A stretch of 29,231 nt of DNA from DSUN01 sp035527715 (GTDB lineage: Bacteria > Planctomycetota > PUPC01 > DSUN01). The first letter of the stretch is position 1. Each line of letters opens with the position of its first letter. The notes under the pieces were generated by a model. That model saw nothing but the letters and a program-made list of their open reading frames with translations. It was not told the origin of the DNA and did no database searches. The DNA lies in contig DATKZY010000015.1 in the NCBI GenBank assembly GCA_035527715.1, positions 1 through 29,231 on the forward strand. Reading direction: 5' to 3'. This document shows positions 8,838-16,747 of this stretch, piece by piece. The translations under genes were made by a program, and so were the position numbers.

Positions 8838-9854
8838 ATGGCTTCTCTTCCCCCGCCGCTACTGGCCGTCCGCGACCTCAAGAAGCACTTCCCCATCCTC
8901 GGCGGCGCGTTCCGCAAGGTGGTCGGCCGCGTGCGGGCGGTGGACGGCGTGAGCTTCGAGATTCGGGAGGGCGAGTGCCTCGGCCTCGTGGGCGAGAGCG
9001 GCTCGGGCAAGACCACCGTCGGCCGCTGCATCCTGCGCGCCATCGAGCCGACCAGCGGCCAGGTGCTCTTCCGCCTCGGGGAGAAGGCGGTGGACGTTCG
9101 GGGCGTGCGGCCCGCCCAGCTCAAGGAGCTGCGCCGCCACATGCAGATGATCTTCCAGGACCCCTATTCGTCCCTCAACCCGCGGATGACGGTGCTCGAC
9201 ATCATCGGCGAGCCGCTCCTGGTCCACGGCATGCGGAGGCGGCGCGAGCGGGAGGACCGGGTGCGCGAGCTGCTCGAACAGGTCGGCCTGAAGCCGCAGC
9301 ACCTGCGGCGCTACCCCCACGCCTTCAGCGGCGGACAGCGGCAACGCATCGGCATCGCCCGCGCCCTCGCACTCCACCCCAAGCTCATCGTGGCCGACGA
9401 GCCGGTGTCGGCCCTCGACGTCTCGGTCCAGGCCCAGGTCCTCAACCTCCTCGCCGAGCTTCAGGAGCGGCTGGGGCTGACGTATCTGTTCATCGCCCAC
9501 AACCTGGGCGTCGTGCGCCACATCTGCGACCGCGTGGCCGTGATGTACGTCGGGCGCCTGGTCGAGCTGGCGGCGGTTGACCGCCTGTTCGCCGCCCCGA
9601 AGCACCCCTACACCGAGGCCCTGCTCTCGGCCGTGCCCGTGCCCGAGCCTGGGCACCGCCCCGAGCGGGTGCTGCTCACCGGCGAGGTGGCCGACCCCAG
9701 CAACCCGCCCAGCGGCTGCCACTTCCACCCCCGCTGCCGCTACGCGCGGCCCGAGTGCGGCCAGCAGGTGCCCGAGCTGCGCGAGGTCGAGCCCGGCCAC
9801 TTCGCCCGCTGCCTCCTGGCCGAGGAGCTGTCGCTCGGCGGCATGCCGGGCTAG
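8838..9854 (+). CDS. dppF: ABC importer ATPase, DppF/OppF type
   Basis: The 338-residue second nucleotide-binding subunit of the importer. Walker A is GESGSGKTT (residues 52-60), the signature is FSGGQRQR, Walker B is LIVADEPVSALD, and the H-loop is FIAHNLGVV. The C-terminal cysteine region (CHFHPRC, ARPEC, FARCLL) is typical for the oligopeptide family. The start follows the third cassette's right repeat; there is no AGGAGG-type site, only GGTGA about 7 bases upstream, supplied by the repeat. With dppB, dppC, dppD and the binding protein it makes a complete transporter. Confidence 0.93.
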   Translation: MASLPPPLLAVRDLKKHFPILGGAFRKVVGRVRAVDGVSFEIREGECLGLVGESGSGKTTVGRCILRAIEPTSGQVLFRLGEKAVDVRGVRPAQLKELRRHMQMIFQDPYSSLNPRMTVLDIIGEPLLVHGMRRRREREDRVRELLEQVGLKPQHLRRYPHAFSGGQRQRIGIARALALHPKLIVADEPVSALDVSVQAQVLNLLAELQERLGLTYLFIAHNLGVVRHICDRVAVMYVGRLVELAAVDRLFAAPKHPYTEALLSAVPVPEPGHRPERVLLTGEVADPSNPPSGCHFHPRCRYARPECGQQVPELREVEPGHFARCLLAEELSLGGMPG

Positions 9855-9866
9855 CCGCGGCTCGAC

Positions 9867-9895
9867 TTGCAGGGCGTGCCCCGATCACGTATCGT
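9867..9895 (+). promoter_or_regulatory. Weak sigma70-like promoter before the coiled-coil gene
   Basis: TTGCAG (9867-9872), 17 bases, TATCGT (9890-9895). The downstream leader holds a 7-bp GC hairpin (CCGGCGC 9905-9911 with GCGCCGG 9917-9923) that could act as a leader structure or as an end signal for the importer operon. Confidence 0.35.
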
Positions 9896-9960
9896 GTCTT
9901 TCCGCCGGCGCGTCGGGCGCCGGGCGATGGAAGTCCCGTGGCACCGAAAGGAGAACGTGC

Positions 9961-10899
9961 ATGCGTACGGTTGTGGCGGGGCTGCTGTGCCTGGCAGGAG
10001 CGTTGTGGGCAGGCGAGGCGGCGGACCTCGATGCCCTGAAGAAGCAGGCCCAGGACCTGCGCGAGAAAGAGCGCGCGCTGCGCACGAAGATCGAGGAGAT
10101 CCGCGCGAAGATCACCGCGGCGCCCGATGTCGCCAAGCTCCGCGACGCCGAGGCCGCCGCCGACAAGGCGTACGACGCGGCCCGCAAGGGCGACGCGGCC
10201 TACGCCGCCGCCCTGAAGGCGCACGCCGACGCCCACGCCGACTACCTCAAGGCAGTCCAGGACAAGGTGGCCGCGAACGCGGAGGCCAAGGCCATCCTGG
10301 CCGACATCGCCGGCATGGCCGACCGGGCGGCAGATTGCGCGTTCCAGGAGGCCCTGGCGCGCCTGGAGCTCGACCACACGGCCTCCCCCATCAACGTCCA
10401 GCTCGACAAGGACCCCGAGCTCGCGCAGCTCCGCGCCGCCTTCTACCAGGCCGCCGACAAGGACGCCCGCGAGAAGGCCCGCAAGGCCTACGAGGACGCC
10501 CGCAAGGCGAAGAAAGACGCCATGCCCGAGGCCAAGAGGATCGCGGAGCGCATCGAGGCCGCCCGAAAGGGCCGCGCCGACCTCCGCACCGCCGAGGCCG
10601 AGGCCCAGAAGAAGCTCAGCGCCCTGCGCCGAACCGTCGAGGCCAGCGACGACGCGGACCTCAAGGCCGCGCGCGACAAGGTCGCCGCCGCCGCGAAGGC
10701 CGTCCAGGAGGCCATGAGCAGCGACGCCATCAAGGCGGCCCGCAAGCCTCGCGACGACGCGCGCGAGGCGCTCATGAGCAAGGTGGCGGAACTCCTCGGC
10801 GCCGACAAGGACGCCGCTGCGCTGGCGAAGGAGCGCGAGGCGCTCCGCACGCAGATGGCCGAGCTGGACAAGCAGATCCGCGAGGCGACAAAGAAATAG
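9961..10899 (+). CDS. Exported coiled-coil protein of unknown function
   Basis: 312 residues from ATG 9961, with AAAGGAG 8 bases upstream. MRTVVAGLLCLAGALWAGEA is a signal peptide. The mature part is almost wholly charged alpha-helix rich in Ala, Lys, Glu, Asp and Arg, with long heptad-like runs (KKQAQDLREKERALRTKIEE; EAEAQKKLSALRRTVE; EREALRTQMAELDKQIREAT). No catalytic motif or domain is recognised. It probably acts in the periplasm as a structural or spacer protein. It has its own likely promoter and terminator-like hairpin, so it appears to be a single-gene unit. Confidence 0.8.
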   Translation: MRTVVAGLLCLAGALWAGEAADLDALKKQAQDLREKERALRTKIEEIRAKITAAPDVAKLRDAEAAADKAYDAARKGDAAYAAALKAHADAHADYLKAVQDKVAANAEAKAILADIAGMADRAADCAFQEALARLELDHTASPINVQLDKDPELAQLRAAFYQAADKDAREKARKAYEDARKAKKDAMPEAKRIAERIEAARKGRADLRTAEAEAQKKLSALRRTVEASDDADLKAARDKVAAAAKAVQEAMSSDAIKAARKPRDDAREALMSKVAELLGADKDAAALAKEREALRTQMAELDKQIREATKK

Positions 10900-10946
10900 C
10901 CGCTCGCGACGCGACACCACCAGGAACCCGTTGCCCAACGACCCGA

Positions 10947-10983
10947 ACGCCCTCCCACAGACCCTCGGGCTGCGGGAGGGCGT
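10947..10983 (+). terminator. Terminator-like hairpin after the coiled-coil gene
   Basis: ACGCCCTCCC (10947-10956) pairs perfectly with GGGAGGGCGT (10974-10983), with further CAG/CTG pairing inside. TTCTGCTT follows, a weak U-tract. Position, 48 bases after the stop codon, supports termination. Confidence 0.55.
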
Positions 10984-11020
10984 TCTGCTTCGCGCGGCCC
11001 GCACAGGCGCGAATCACGCT

Positions 11021-11048
11021 TTGGCGCGATCCGACCCTCCGGTATAAT
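11021..11048 (+). promoter_or_regulatory. Sigma70-type promoter of the PQQ-propeller gene
   Basis: TTGGCG (11021-11026), 16 bases, perfect TATAAT (11043-11048), 30 bases before the start codon. GAGGGG a few bases before the ATG serves as ribosome site. Confidence 0.6.
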
Positions 11049-11078
11049 CCGTATGGGGGGACCACAAGAGGGGCGTCA

Positions 11079-13073
11079 ATGCGCAACGAACGTCGCATCG
11101 CCGGGGGCTTGGCGCTCGCCCTGGCTCTCGGGGCGCCGACCCTCGGTGCCGACTGGCCTCACTGGCGCGGCCCGAGCCGCGACGGCGTGGTCCCCGAGGG
11201 TTCGGGCTGGCCCGCCGGCTGGCCGCCGAAGAGGCTGTGGACCGCCAGCGTCGGCAAGGGCTGTTCCTCGCCCATCCTCGTCGGCGGCAGGCTCTACGTG
11301 ATGGGCTGGGCGAGCGACACCGATACCCTCCGCTGCCTCGATGCCCACAGCGGCCACGAGCTGTGGAAGCAGTCGTATCGCTCCCCGCGCTACGGCCGCC
11401 ACGCCACGGGCGACCAGGGCGAGTACAGCGGCCCGTCGTCCACCCCCTCCTTCGACGCCGCGACGGGGCTGCTCTACACGCTCAGCCTGGATGGCGATCT
11501 GCGCTCCTGGGACACGGCTCAAGAGGGCAAGCTGGTCTGGGCACTGAACCTCTACGACAAGTACAAGGCCCCGCAGCGCCCGAACGTCGGCGGCGGGCGC
11601 CGCGACTTCGGCTATCCCACGGCTCCGCTCGTGCGCGGCGAGCGGCTGGTCGTCGAGGTCGGCGCGCCGGGCGGCACGGTGATGGCCTTCGACAAGAAGA
11701 CGGGCGAGCGCCGCTGGGCATCCGAGTTCCACGGCCCCGCCGGCCACACGGGCACGCCGGTCGAGATGAAGGTCGGCGACGTGCCGTGCCTCGCCCTCCT
11801 CACGCTTCAGCACCTCGTGGTGATGCGCCTCGACGCAGGCCACGAGGGCAAGACCGTCGCAACGACGCCCTGGCACACCGAGTTCGCCTGCAACATCTCC
11901 ACGCCAGCCGTCGCCGGCAACCGCGTGCTCATCACGTCCGAGTACAACCATTCGGCCTCGACGCTCTACGAGGCCACGGCTGGCGGACTGCGCGAGGTCT
12001 GGACGTCGAAGACCCACGGCGTGTCGAGCAGCCCCGTGGTCTTCCGCGACCGCGTGTTCCTTATCAAACAGCCCGTGCAGTGCGTGGACCTGGCGACGGG
12101 CAAGCTGAAGTGGCGCGGCGGCGACTTCACGAACGGCTCGTGCCTGGTCACGGCGGCCGACGGGAAGCTCATCGTCTTCGGCAGCCGCAAGCTCGCGCTG
12201 CTCGACGCGCTGGCCGACGAGTACCGCGAGCTGGCCCGCCTCGACCGCGTGGTGCCCGGCACCTGCTATCCCCACGTGACGCTGGCCGATGGCGTGCTGT
12301 GCTGCAAGGACCGCGATGGGAATCTCGCCGTCTTCTCCGTCGCCCCGGGCGCCTCGTCGCCCGAGCCCCCGAAGCCCAAGGTCGTGGAGCCCCCTCGCCC
12401 GACCCCGCCCCCCGGCCCCACGCGCCGCGCCACGGAGGGGCTGGTGGCCCTCTACACCTTCGACGAGGGCAAAGCCGAAGCGCTGGGTCTCCGCGTGCGC
12501 GGCGGCAAGTTGGCCCCCCGCAGCCTGACGTTCGAATCGGGTGGGATCGCCGAGTCGGCCGAGCCGCCCGCGAAGCTCATCGAAGCCTGCCGCAAGTCCA
12601 GTGAGATCACCATCGAGGCGTGGATCGAGCCCGCCAACACCACCCAGAATGGCCCCGCGCGCATCGTGTCGCTTTCGGCCGATCCCTACAAGCGCAACTT
12701 CACCCTCGGCCAGGAGGGCGACAGCTACCAGGTGCGGCTCCGCACCACGCGCACCGGCGACAACGGGATGAATCCCGCGCTGGCGACGCAGGGCGGCGTG
12801 GCGGCCCGCCTGTCGCACGTCGTCTACGCCCGCGCCGCCGACGGCAAAGCCGCGATCTACATCAACGGCGAAGTCGCGGGCAGCAGCACCATCCCGGGCG
12901 ACCTGAGCAACTGGGACGCCGGCTTCCGCCTGGCCCTGGGCAACGAGCTGACGAACGACCGGCCGTGGCGGGGCGAGTTCCGCCTCGTCGCCATCTACGC
13001 CCGCGCGCTCGCCCCGAAAGAGGTCGAGATGAACCACCGCGCCGGCCCGGAGGGCAAGGCCCCACGCGACTGA
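11079..13073 (+). CDS. Exported PQQ-type beta-propeller protein with C-terminal LamG domain
   Basis: 664 residues from ATG 11079; the open frame continues upstream but the promoter and ribosome site fix this start. MRNERRIAGGLALALALGAP is a signal peptide, followed by DWPHWRGPSRDG, the hallmark opening of planctomycete/verrucomicrobial PQQ-like (BamB-type) propellers. Blades repeat motifs such as LYTLSLDGDLRSWD and VMAFDKKTGERRW up to about residue 425. A proline-rich linker (PEPPKPKVVEPPRPTPPPGP) leads to a concanavalin/LamG-like jelly roll (LVALYTFDEGKAEALG, EITIEAWIEP, AAIYINGEVAG, IYARALAPKEV). Such proteins are exported; the propeller and lectin-like fold suggest polymer or carbohydrate binding. 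Redox activity with PQQ is not shown. Confidence 0.85.
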   Translation: MRNERRIAGGLALALALGAPTLGADWPHWRGPSRDGVVPEGSGWPAGWPPKRLWTASVGKGCSSPILVGGRLYVMGWASDTDTLRCLDAHSGHELWKQSYRSPRYGRHATGDQGEYSGPSSTPSFDAATGLLYTLSLDGDLRSWDTAQEGKLVWALNLYDKYKAPQRPNVGGGRRDFGYPTAPLVRGERLVVEVGAPGGTVMAFDKKTGERRWASEFHGPAGHTGTPVEMKVGDVPCLALLTLQHLVVMRLDAGHEGKTVATTPWHTEFACNISTPAVAGNRVLITSEYNHSASTLYEATAGGLREVWTSKTHGVSSSPVVFRDRVFLIKQPVQCVDLATGKLKWRGGDFTNGSCLVTAADGKLIVFGSRKLALLDALADEYRELARLDRVVPGTCYPHVTLADGVLCCKDRDGNLAVFSVAPGASSPEPPKPKVVEPPRPTPPPGPTRRATEGLVALYTFDEGKAEALGLRVRGGKLAPRSLTFESGGIAESAEPPAKLIEACRKSSEITIEAWIEPANTTQNGPARIVSLSADPYKRNFTLGQEGDSYQVRLRTTRTGDNGMNPALATQGGVAARLSHVVYARAADGKAAIYINGEVAGSSTIPGDLSNWDAGFRLALGNELTNDRPWRGEFRLVAIYARALAPKEVEMNHRAGPEGKAPRD

Positions 13074-13130
13074 GCCCCGGGCAGTCCCGCCAGGTTCCGC
13101 GACCGGCTTCGCCCCCACCCCATCGCCAAC

Positions 13131-13158
13131 TTGACAGCCAGACGGGGAAATGTACAAT
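13131..13158 (+). promoter_or_regulatory. Strong sigma70 promoter of the ABC-export/PadR operon
   Basis: A perfect TTGACA (13131-13136), 16 bases, TACAAT (13153-13158, five of six). It is the best -35 match in the window. Transcription should begin near 13165, inside the operator-like repeat. Confidence 0.7.
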
Positions 13159-13163
13159 TCCGC

Positions 13164-13182
13164 TAGTAGATGGAGTCTACTA
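13164..13182 (+). promoter_or_regulatory. Operator-like perfect inverted repeat at the transcription start
   Basis: TAGTAGA-TGGAG-TCTACTA is a perfect 7+7 inverted repeat directly downstream of the -10 box. A repressor bound there would block initiation. The PadR-family regulator encoded at the end of this operon is the obvious candidate; a BlaI- or CopY-type regulator encoded elsewhere is possible. Confidence 0.6.
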
Positions 13183-13215
13183 CTCCGGCGTCCCTGTTCC
13201 TGAAAGGGTCGGGCT

Positions 13216-14442
13216 ATGGGCGACGTGTGGGATTGTGCGTGGCGCGAGCTGCGGCGGCGAAGGGGGCGCACCGCCGCTAACGTCCTGGGGTACCTGCTGG
13301 CTGTGGCGACCGCGGTGGTCGTGATCACTGCCCTTCGGTTCTCAACGCAGGCGGCGGCCCGCGTCCTGGACAGCACGGGGACCCACTTCGTCGCGTTCGC
13401 CCCGGCCGTCCTGCCTGCGTGCGCCGAGTGCTCGGTGAAGACACCCGAGGAGAAGGGCGAAGGCTTCGTCGCCTGCGGCGTGAGCACCCACCTGGTGCCC
13501 GTGGACCTGGCGGGCAAGGTGAAGCAGCTCCCCGCCGTGGCGGATGCCTCGCCGTACCTGTGCTTCCGCTTCAAGGACCCCGGCGACGGCCACTCGTTCA
13601 CGGTCGGGGGGTTCGACCCGCGGAACACCACCGCGGTCGGCACCACTTGCTGCGCGGCGACGGACATTGTGAGCGGCCGGTTCCCACGGCCCGAGGAGCA
13701 GGGGGTGGTGCTGCTGGAGGAGGCCTACGCAAGGCTGCGGCACGCGGGGCCAGGGGACCGCGTGGCCATTGCCGGCGCCACGTTCCCCGTGGTGGGGGTG
13801 GTCAACCCTGGCATCCGCCCCGCGAAGGCGGACATCTACATGCCCTTCAGGGACGCGGAGGAGGCCATCAACCGGCGGCTCGGGGCGACCCCGCTGCGCG
13901 GCGAGGCGAACGTGCTTCTGGTCGAGGTGGCGAGCGCGAAGGTGCAGGACGAGGCCATTCGTGCCGTGAGGCGGCTCCATCCTGGCCTCGTGGTCTCGAG
14001 CTATGCCTGCTACCGGCCGGCGGCGCAGGTGATGGGGATGAACGAGGGGGCGGCCTGGCTCCTCACGATCATCGTGGCCGTTGCCGCCGTGGCGCTGTCG
14101 CTGAAGTCGCAGCTCGCCGCGGTCCTCGAGCGCCGCAGGGAGATCGGCATTCTCAAGGCGATCGGCTGGACGGATGGGAACATCGTGTCGCAGCTCCTCG
14201 CAGAGTCGGTGCTCCAGGCGGCCCTCGGGGGCCTGCTGGGGTGCGCCCTGGCCGCGGCGTTCCTGGGGCTGGCCCCCGTCGGGGCACTCAGCGGCGTGGA
14301 GGGCGCGGCGCGGGTCGCGCTGTCGCCGGTGGTGATGTTCGCAGGCGTCCTGCTGGCGCTTCTGGGCGGCGTGGTCGCGGGGGCAATCCCCGCTCTTCGC
14401 GCCGCGCGTCAGCGGCCCGCCGAAGCTCTCAGGTCCATCTGA
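13216..14442 (+). CDS. MacB/FtsX-type ABC transporter permease, Cys-rich
   Basis: 408 residues with GAAAGG about 8 bases upstream of ATG 13216. The topology is that of FtsX/MacB permeases: one N-terminal membrane helix (NVLGYLLAVATAVVVITAL), a large extracytoplasmic domain (about residues 45-265), then three C-terminal helices with the coupling segment LERRREIGILKAIGWTDGNI. The external domain holds unusually many cysteines: ACAEC, FVACG, YLCF, TTCCAA and YACY. Family members export lipoproteins, peptides or drugs, or transmit mechanical signals; the substrate here is unknown. It pairs with the adjacent ATPase (13 bases away). The cysteines suggest metal or redox contact, which is inference. 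Confidence 0.87.
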   Translation: MGDVWDCAWRELRRRRGRTAANVLGYLLAVATAVVVITALRFSTQAAARVLDSTGTHFVAFAPAVLPACAECSVKTPEEKGEGFVACGVSTHLVPVDLAGKVKQLPAVADASPYLCFRFKDPGDGHSFTVGGFDPRNTTAVGTTCCAATDIVSGRFPRPEEQGVVLLEEAYARLRHAGPGDRVAIAGATFPVVGVVNPGIRPAKADIYMPFRDAEEAINRRLGATPLRGEANVLLVEVASAKVQDEAIRAVRRLHPGLVVSSYACYRPAAQVMGMNEGAAWLLTIIVAVAAVALSLKSQLAAVLERRREIGILKAIGWTDGNIVSQLLAESVLQAALGGLLGCALAAAFLGLAPVGALSGVEGAARVALSPVVMFAGVLLALLGGVVAGAIPALRAARQRPAEALRSI

Positions 14443-14455
14443 AGGAGAAGCCACC

Positions 14456-15163
14456 ATGCCGAGCGATGGCATCCTGCTGCAATGCACGGACCTGCGGAAG
14501 ACCTTCACGCTGCGCGAGCGCGAGATTCGCGTGCTCGACGGCGTCAACCTGTCGGTGGCCCGGGGCGAAACCGTGGTGATCACGGGACGCACGGGCGCCG
14601 GGAAGTCCACCCTCCTGGCGCTCCTGGGCGGCCTGGACCGGCCGACGGCGGGCACGGTGGCCCTGGGCGGCCGCAACATGGAGGCCCTCTCCAACGAGGA
14701 ACTCGCACAGCTCCGCCGCACGCAGATCGGCATCGTGTTCCAGAGCCACAACCTGCTGCCGTCGTGGACCGCGCGGGAGAACGTCGAGGCCGCCCTGCTG
14801 CACACGGGCACGCCTGCGGCCCGCCGCCGCGAAAGGGCGAAGGCGCTCTTGAGCGAACTCGGGCTTGGCGATAGAATGGAGAGGCTGCCCGCGGAGCTCA
14901 GCGTGGGCCAGCAGCAGCTTGTGGCCATCGCCAGAGCGCTGGCCAACGAGCCGGCCCTCCTCCTCGCCGATGAGCCTACGGGCGACGTGGATCCGGAATC
15001 GGCACAGGAGATCATCCGCCTCCTCGCCTCGCCCGTGAAGGAGCGGGGCGCCGCGCTCGTGGTCGCCACCCACGGTGCGTTTCCGCTGGACGCGGCGGAC
15101 CGCGTGCTTTACCTGAAGGACGGCGCGCTCGTTCCGCCCGAGGCCGCCGGCCCGCGGGGCTGA
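14456..15163 (+). CDS. LolD/MacB-type ABC transporter ATPase with altered signature
   Basis: 235 residues; AAGGAG lies about 10 bases upstream. Walker A GRTGAGKST (residues 44-52), Q-loop FQSHNLLPSW, Walker B ALLLADEPTGDVD and H-loop VVATHG are intact. The signature reads LSVGQQQL where the family has LSGGQQQR: the first Gly of the GG pair is Val and the final Arg is Leu. These changes contact ATP across the dimer and may slow hydrolysis. It energises the neighbouring permease. Its last codons run up to a palindromic element beginning at the stop codon. Confidence 0.88.
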   Translation: MPSDGILLQCTDLRKTFTLREREIRVLDGVNLSVARGETVVITGRTGAGKSTLLALLGGLDRPTAGTVALGGRNMEALSNEELAQLRRTQIGIVFQSHNLLPSWTARENVEAALLHTGTPAARRRERAKALLSELGLGDRMERLPAELSVGQQQLVAIARALANEPALLLADEPTGDVDPESAQEIIRLLASPVKERGAALVVATHGAFPLDAADRVLYLKDGALVPPEAAGPRG

Positions 15164-15292
15164 ATGGCTTGCCACGATTCCCGGTCGAAGCGGGAGCACC
15201 TGTTGAGAGGCAGCTCTGTGGGCGGGGCGTCTCTGCCCCGCGCGGGGCACGGAGGCCCCGCCCACATTGACCAAGAATCGTGGCAAGCCATT
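15163..15292 (+). repeat. 130-bp nested palindromic (MITE/REP-like) element
   Basis: Outer arms AATGGCTTGCCACGATTC (15163-15180) and its exact complement (15275-15292) enclose a second perfect pair, GTGGGCGGGGC (15218-15228) with GCCCCGCCCAC (15255-15265), and a central perfect 16-base palindrome TGCCCCGCGCGGGGCA (15234-15249). It lies in a junction between two genes of one operon. The whole element is open in the padR frame, which would extend that protein artificially. A degenerate relative is seen at 24789-24826. Confidence 0.8.
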
Positions 15293-15319
15293 TCGGCCCA
15301 GCGGGCGGAGGAGAAAGCA

Positions 15320-15742
15320 TTGTCGCCCAGGCGAGCATCAAGCCTCGAGGAGCTGGACAACTGTCCCTGCGCGGGCGTGAGCCTCGACCGGCTGATCCAG
15401 CCCGCCATCCTCACCATCCTCGCGCGCGGGGAACTGCACGGCTACAAGATCGTCCAACGCATTGCGGAGATCGAGGGCCACAAGCCGGACCCGACGGGGG
15501 TCTATCGCGCCCTTCGGACCATGGAGGGACGCGACCTGGTCGTCTCGGGGTGGGGCCCCTCCGACTCAGGCCCTGCGAAGAAGTCGTACCAGATCACCAT
15601 GGACGGGATGATTTGCCTGGCGCGTTGGGTCGAGACCCTCGAGAAGCACAGCCGGGTCATCCACCGGCTGATCGCCAGAGCCCGATGGGTGACGGGCCTC
15701 GACGAACGCCTGTCCCCCTCGCCTGAAGGTCCGCGCCGGTAG
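15320..15742 (+). CDS. PadR-family transcriptional regulator with CPC motif
   Basis: 140 residues from TTG 15320, chosen because GGAGGAG (15306-15312) lies 7 bases upstream; the in-frame ATG at 15164 lies in the palindromic element and lacks a site. The PadR winged helix is clear: LDRLIQPAILTILARGELHGYKI, GVYRALRTMEGRDLV, GPAKKSYQIT, then a C-terminal dimerisation helix. Just before the DNA-binding domain is LDNCPCAG, a Cys-Pro-Cys pair that could sense metal or redox state. Local PadR regulators usually repress their own transporter operon, which fits the operator-like repeat at 13164-13182. Confidence 0.87.
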   Translation: MSPRRASSLEELDNCPCAGVSLDRLIQPAILTILARGELHGYKIVQRIAEIEGHKPDPTGVYRALRTMEGRDLVVSGWGPSDSGPAKKSYQITMDGMICLARWVETLEKHSRVIHRLIARARWVTGLDERLSPSPEGPRR

Positions 15743-15768
15743 GGGTTTCGGCACTCGCCGGATTCCTG

Positions 15769-15774
15769 TATAAT
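15769..15774 (+). promoter_or_regulatory. Likely -10 box for the ferredoxin/radical SAM cluster
   Basis: A perfect TATAAT 71 bases before the ferredoxin start. No strong -35 hexamer is visible (TTTCGG at 17 bases), so it may need an activator. It lies after the padR stop codon and would start the four-gene cluster independently. Confidence 0.45.
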
Positions 15775-15845
15775 ACCGGCTTGCCGAGGAGGTTCGTGGC
15801 GGGCGGCGCCCCGGGCCTCGCCCCGCTCGAAAGGGAGCACTCCTG

Positions 15846-16739
15846 ATGCCTGGTCCCGCTCGCGTCCTCTACTGCGGCTGTGCGTACGCCGAGATCATCC
15901 CCACGGACACGAAGGCCCAGGTGATCGAGCGCCTGCGCGCGGCGGGCGTGGACTTCGAGGCCGTGCCCGACCTGTGCGAGCTGGCGGCCCGCCGCGACCC
16001 TGCGCTCAGAGCCATCGCCGGGAGCGGCGACGTCGTCGTCATCGCCTGCTACCCGCGAGCCGTCCGCTGGCTCTTCGCCTACGCCGGCGCCCCGCTGCCG
16101 GAGACAGGGGTCAGCATCCTGAACTTGCGAGCCGAAGAGCCGCAGGCCATCGTCACGCGCGTTGCGGGTCATTACGGAGTTCGCGAAGTCCGTAATGAGC
16201 CGGACGCTGCACACGAGCCCCCCGGCCCCTCACCCAAGCCCGGCCACTGGGTGCCCTGGTTCCCCGTCATTGACCGCTCCCGCTGCACCGGCTGCCAGCA
16301 GTGCCTGAACTTCTGCCTCTTCGGCGTCTACGCCCTCGACGCCGAGGGCAACGTCGAGGTGAAGAACCCCGCGAACTGCAAGACCAATTGCCCGGCCTGC
16401 GCGCGCATCTGCCCCCAGGTCGCCATCATCTTCCCCAAGCACAAGACCAGCCCCATCAACGGCGACGAGGTGACCGCCGAGCACCTGGCCGGCCGCGAGG
16501 TGCGCGTGGACCCGAAGCGCCTCGGACGCGGCGACGTCTACACCGCGCTCCGCCGGCGCAGCGAGCGCGCCCGAGTTGCGGCCGCCGAGCCGCCCGTGAC
16601 CGAAGGCGACGCCGCCAAGCTCTGCCCCTGCATGACGGAACAGCTCGAGAAGGAACTGGGCATCCCGCCCGAGGTCCTCAAGACCCTCTCCCTCCCCGAC
16701 ATCCAGGCCAAGCTGCGGGCAGCCCGGGGCGAGAAGTAG
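15846..16739 (+). CDS. Two-cluster ferredoxin-like protein with N-terminal CGC domain
   Basis: 297 residues. The N-terminal ~105 residues form an alpha/beta domain with VLYCGCAYAEIIP (Cys10, Cys12) and VIACYP (Cys68), slightly reminiscent of the cysteine-bearing domains of HdrA/MvhD-type electron carriers. Then come two [4Fe-4S] motifs: C147-x2-C150-x2-C153-x3-C157 and C178-x3-C182-x2-C185-x3-C189. A further CPC lies near the C-terminus. It is probably an electron donor for the neighbouring radical SAM and DUF116 proteins. The linker at residues about 108-118 is encoded by a palindromic repeat, so the gene has absorbed a repeat in frame. The ferredoxin part is certain; the N-terminal role is unknown. 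Confidence 0.85.
   Translation: MPGPARVLYCGCAYAEIIPTDTKAQVIERLRAAGVDFEAVPDLCELAARRDPALRAIAGSGDVVVIACYPRAVRWLFAYAGAPLPETGVSILNLRAEEPQAIVTRVAGHYGVREVRNEPDAAHEPPGPSPKPGHWVPWFPVIDRSRCTGCQQCLNFCLFGVYALDAEGNVEVKNPANCKTNCPACARICPQVAIIFPKHKTSPINGDEVTAEHLAGREVRVDPKRLGRGDVYTALRRRSERARVAAAEPPVTEGDAAKLCPCMTEQLEKELGIPPEVLKTLSLPDIQAKLRAARGEK
16169..16198 (+). repeat. 30-base palindrome inside the ferredoxin gene
   Basis: TCATTACGGA at the left pairs with TCCGTAATGA at the right around TTCGCGAA; only one base pair of fifteen (a G opposite a G) is unpaired. It encodes HYGVREVRN in the linker between the two domains. It is lower in G+C than its surroundings and resembles a repetitive extragenic palindrome that entered the coding frame. 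Confidence 0.75.
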
Positions 16740-16747
16740 GAGTGTCG

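Noticed and set aside
9867..11078. 404-codon upstream extension of the PQQ-propeller frame
   Set aside because: It overlaps the coiled-coil gene out of frame, crosses a terminator-like hairpin and a promoter, and the signal peptide starts at 11079.
15164..15319. N-terminal extension of PadR from ATG 15164
   Set aside because: It is encoded by the nested palindromic element and has no ribosome site; the TTG at 15320 has GGAGGAG 7 bases upstream.
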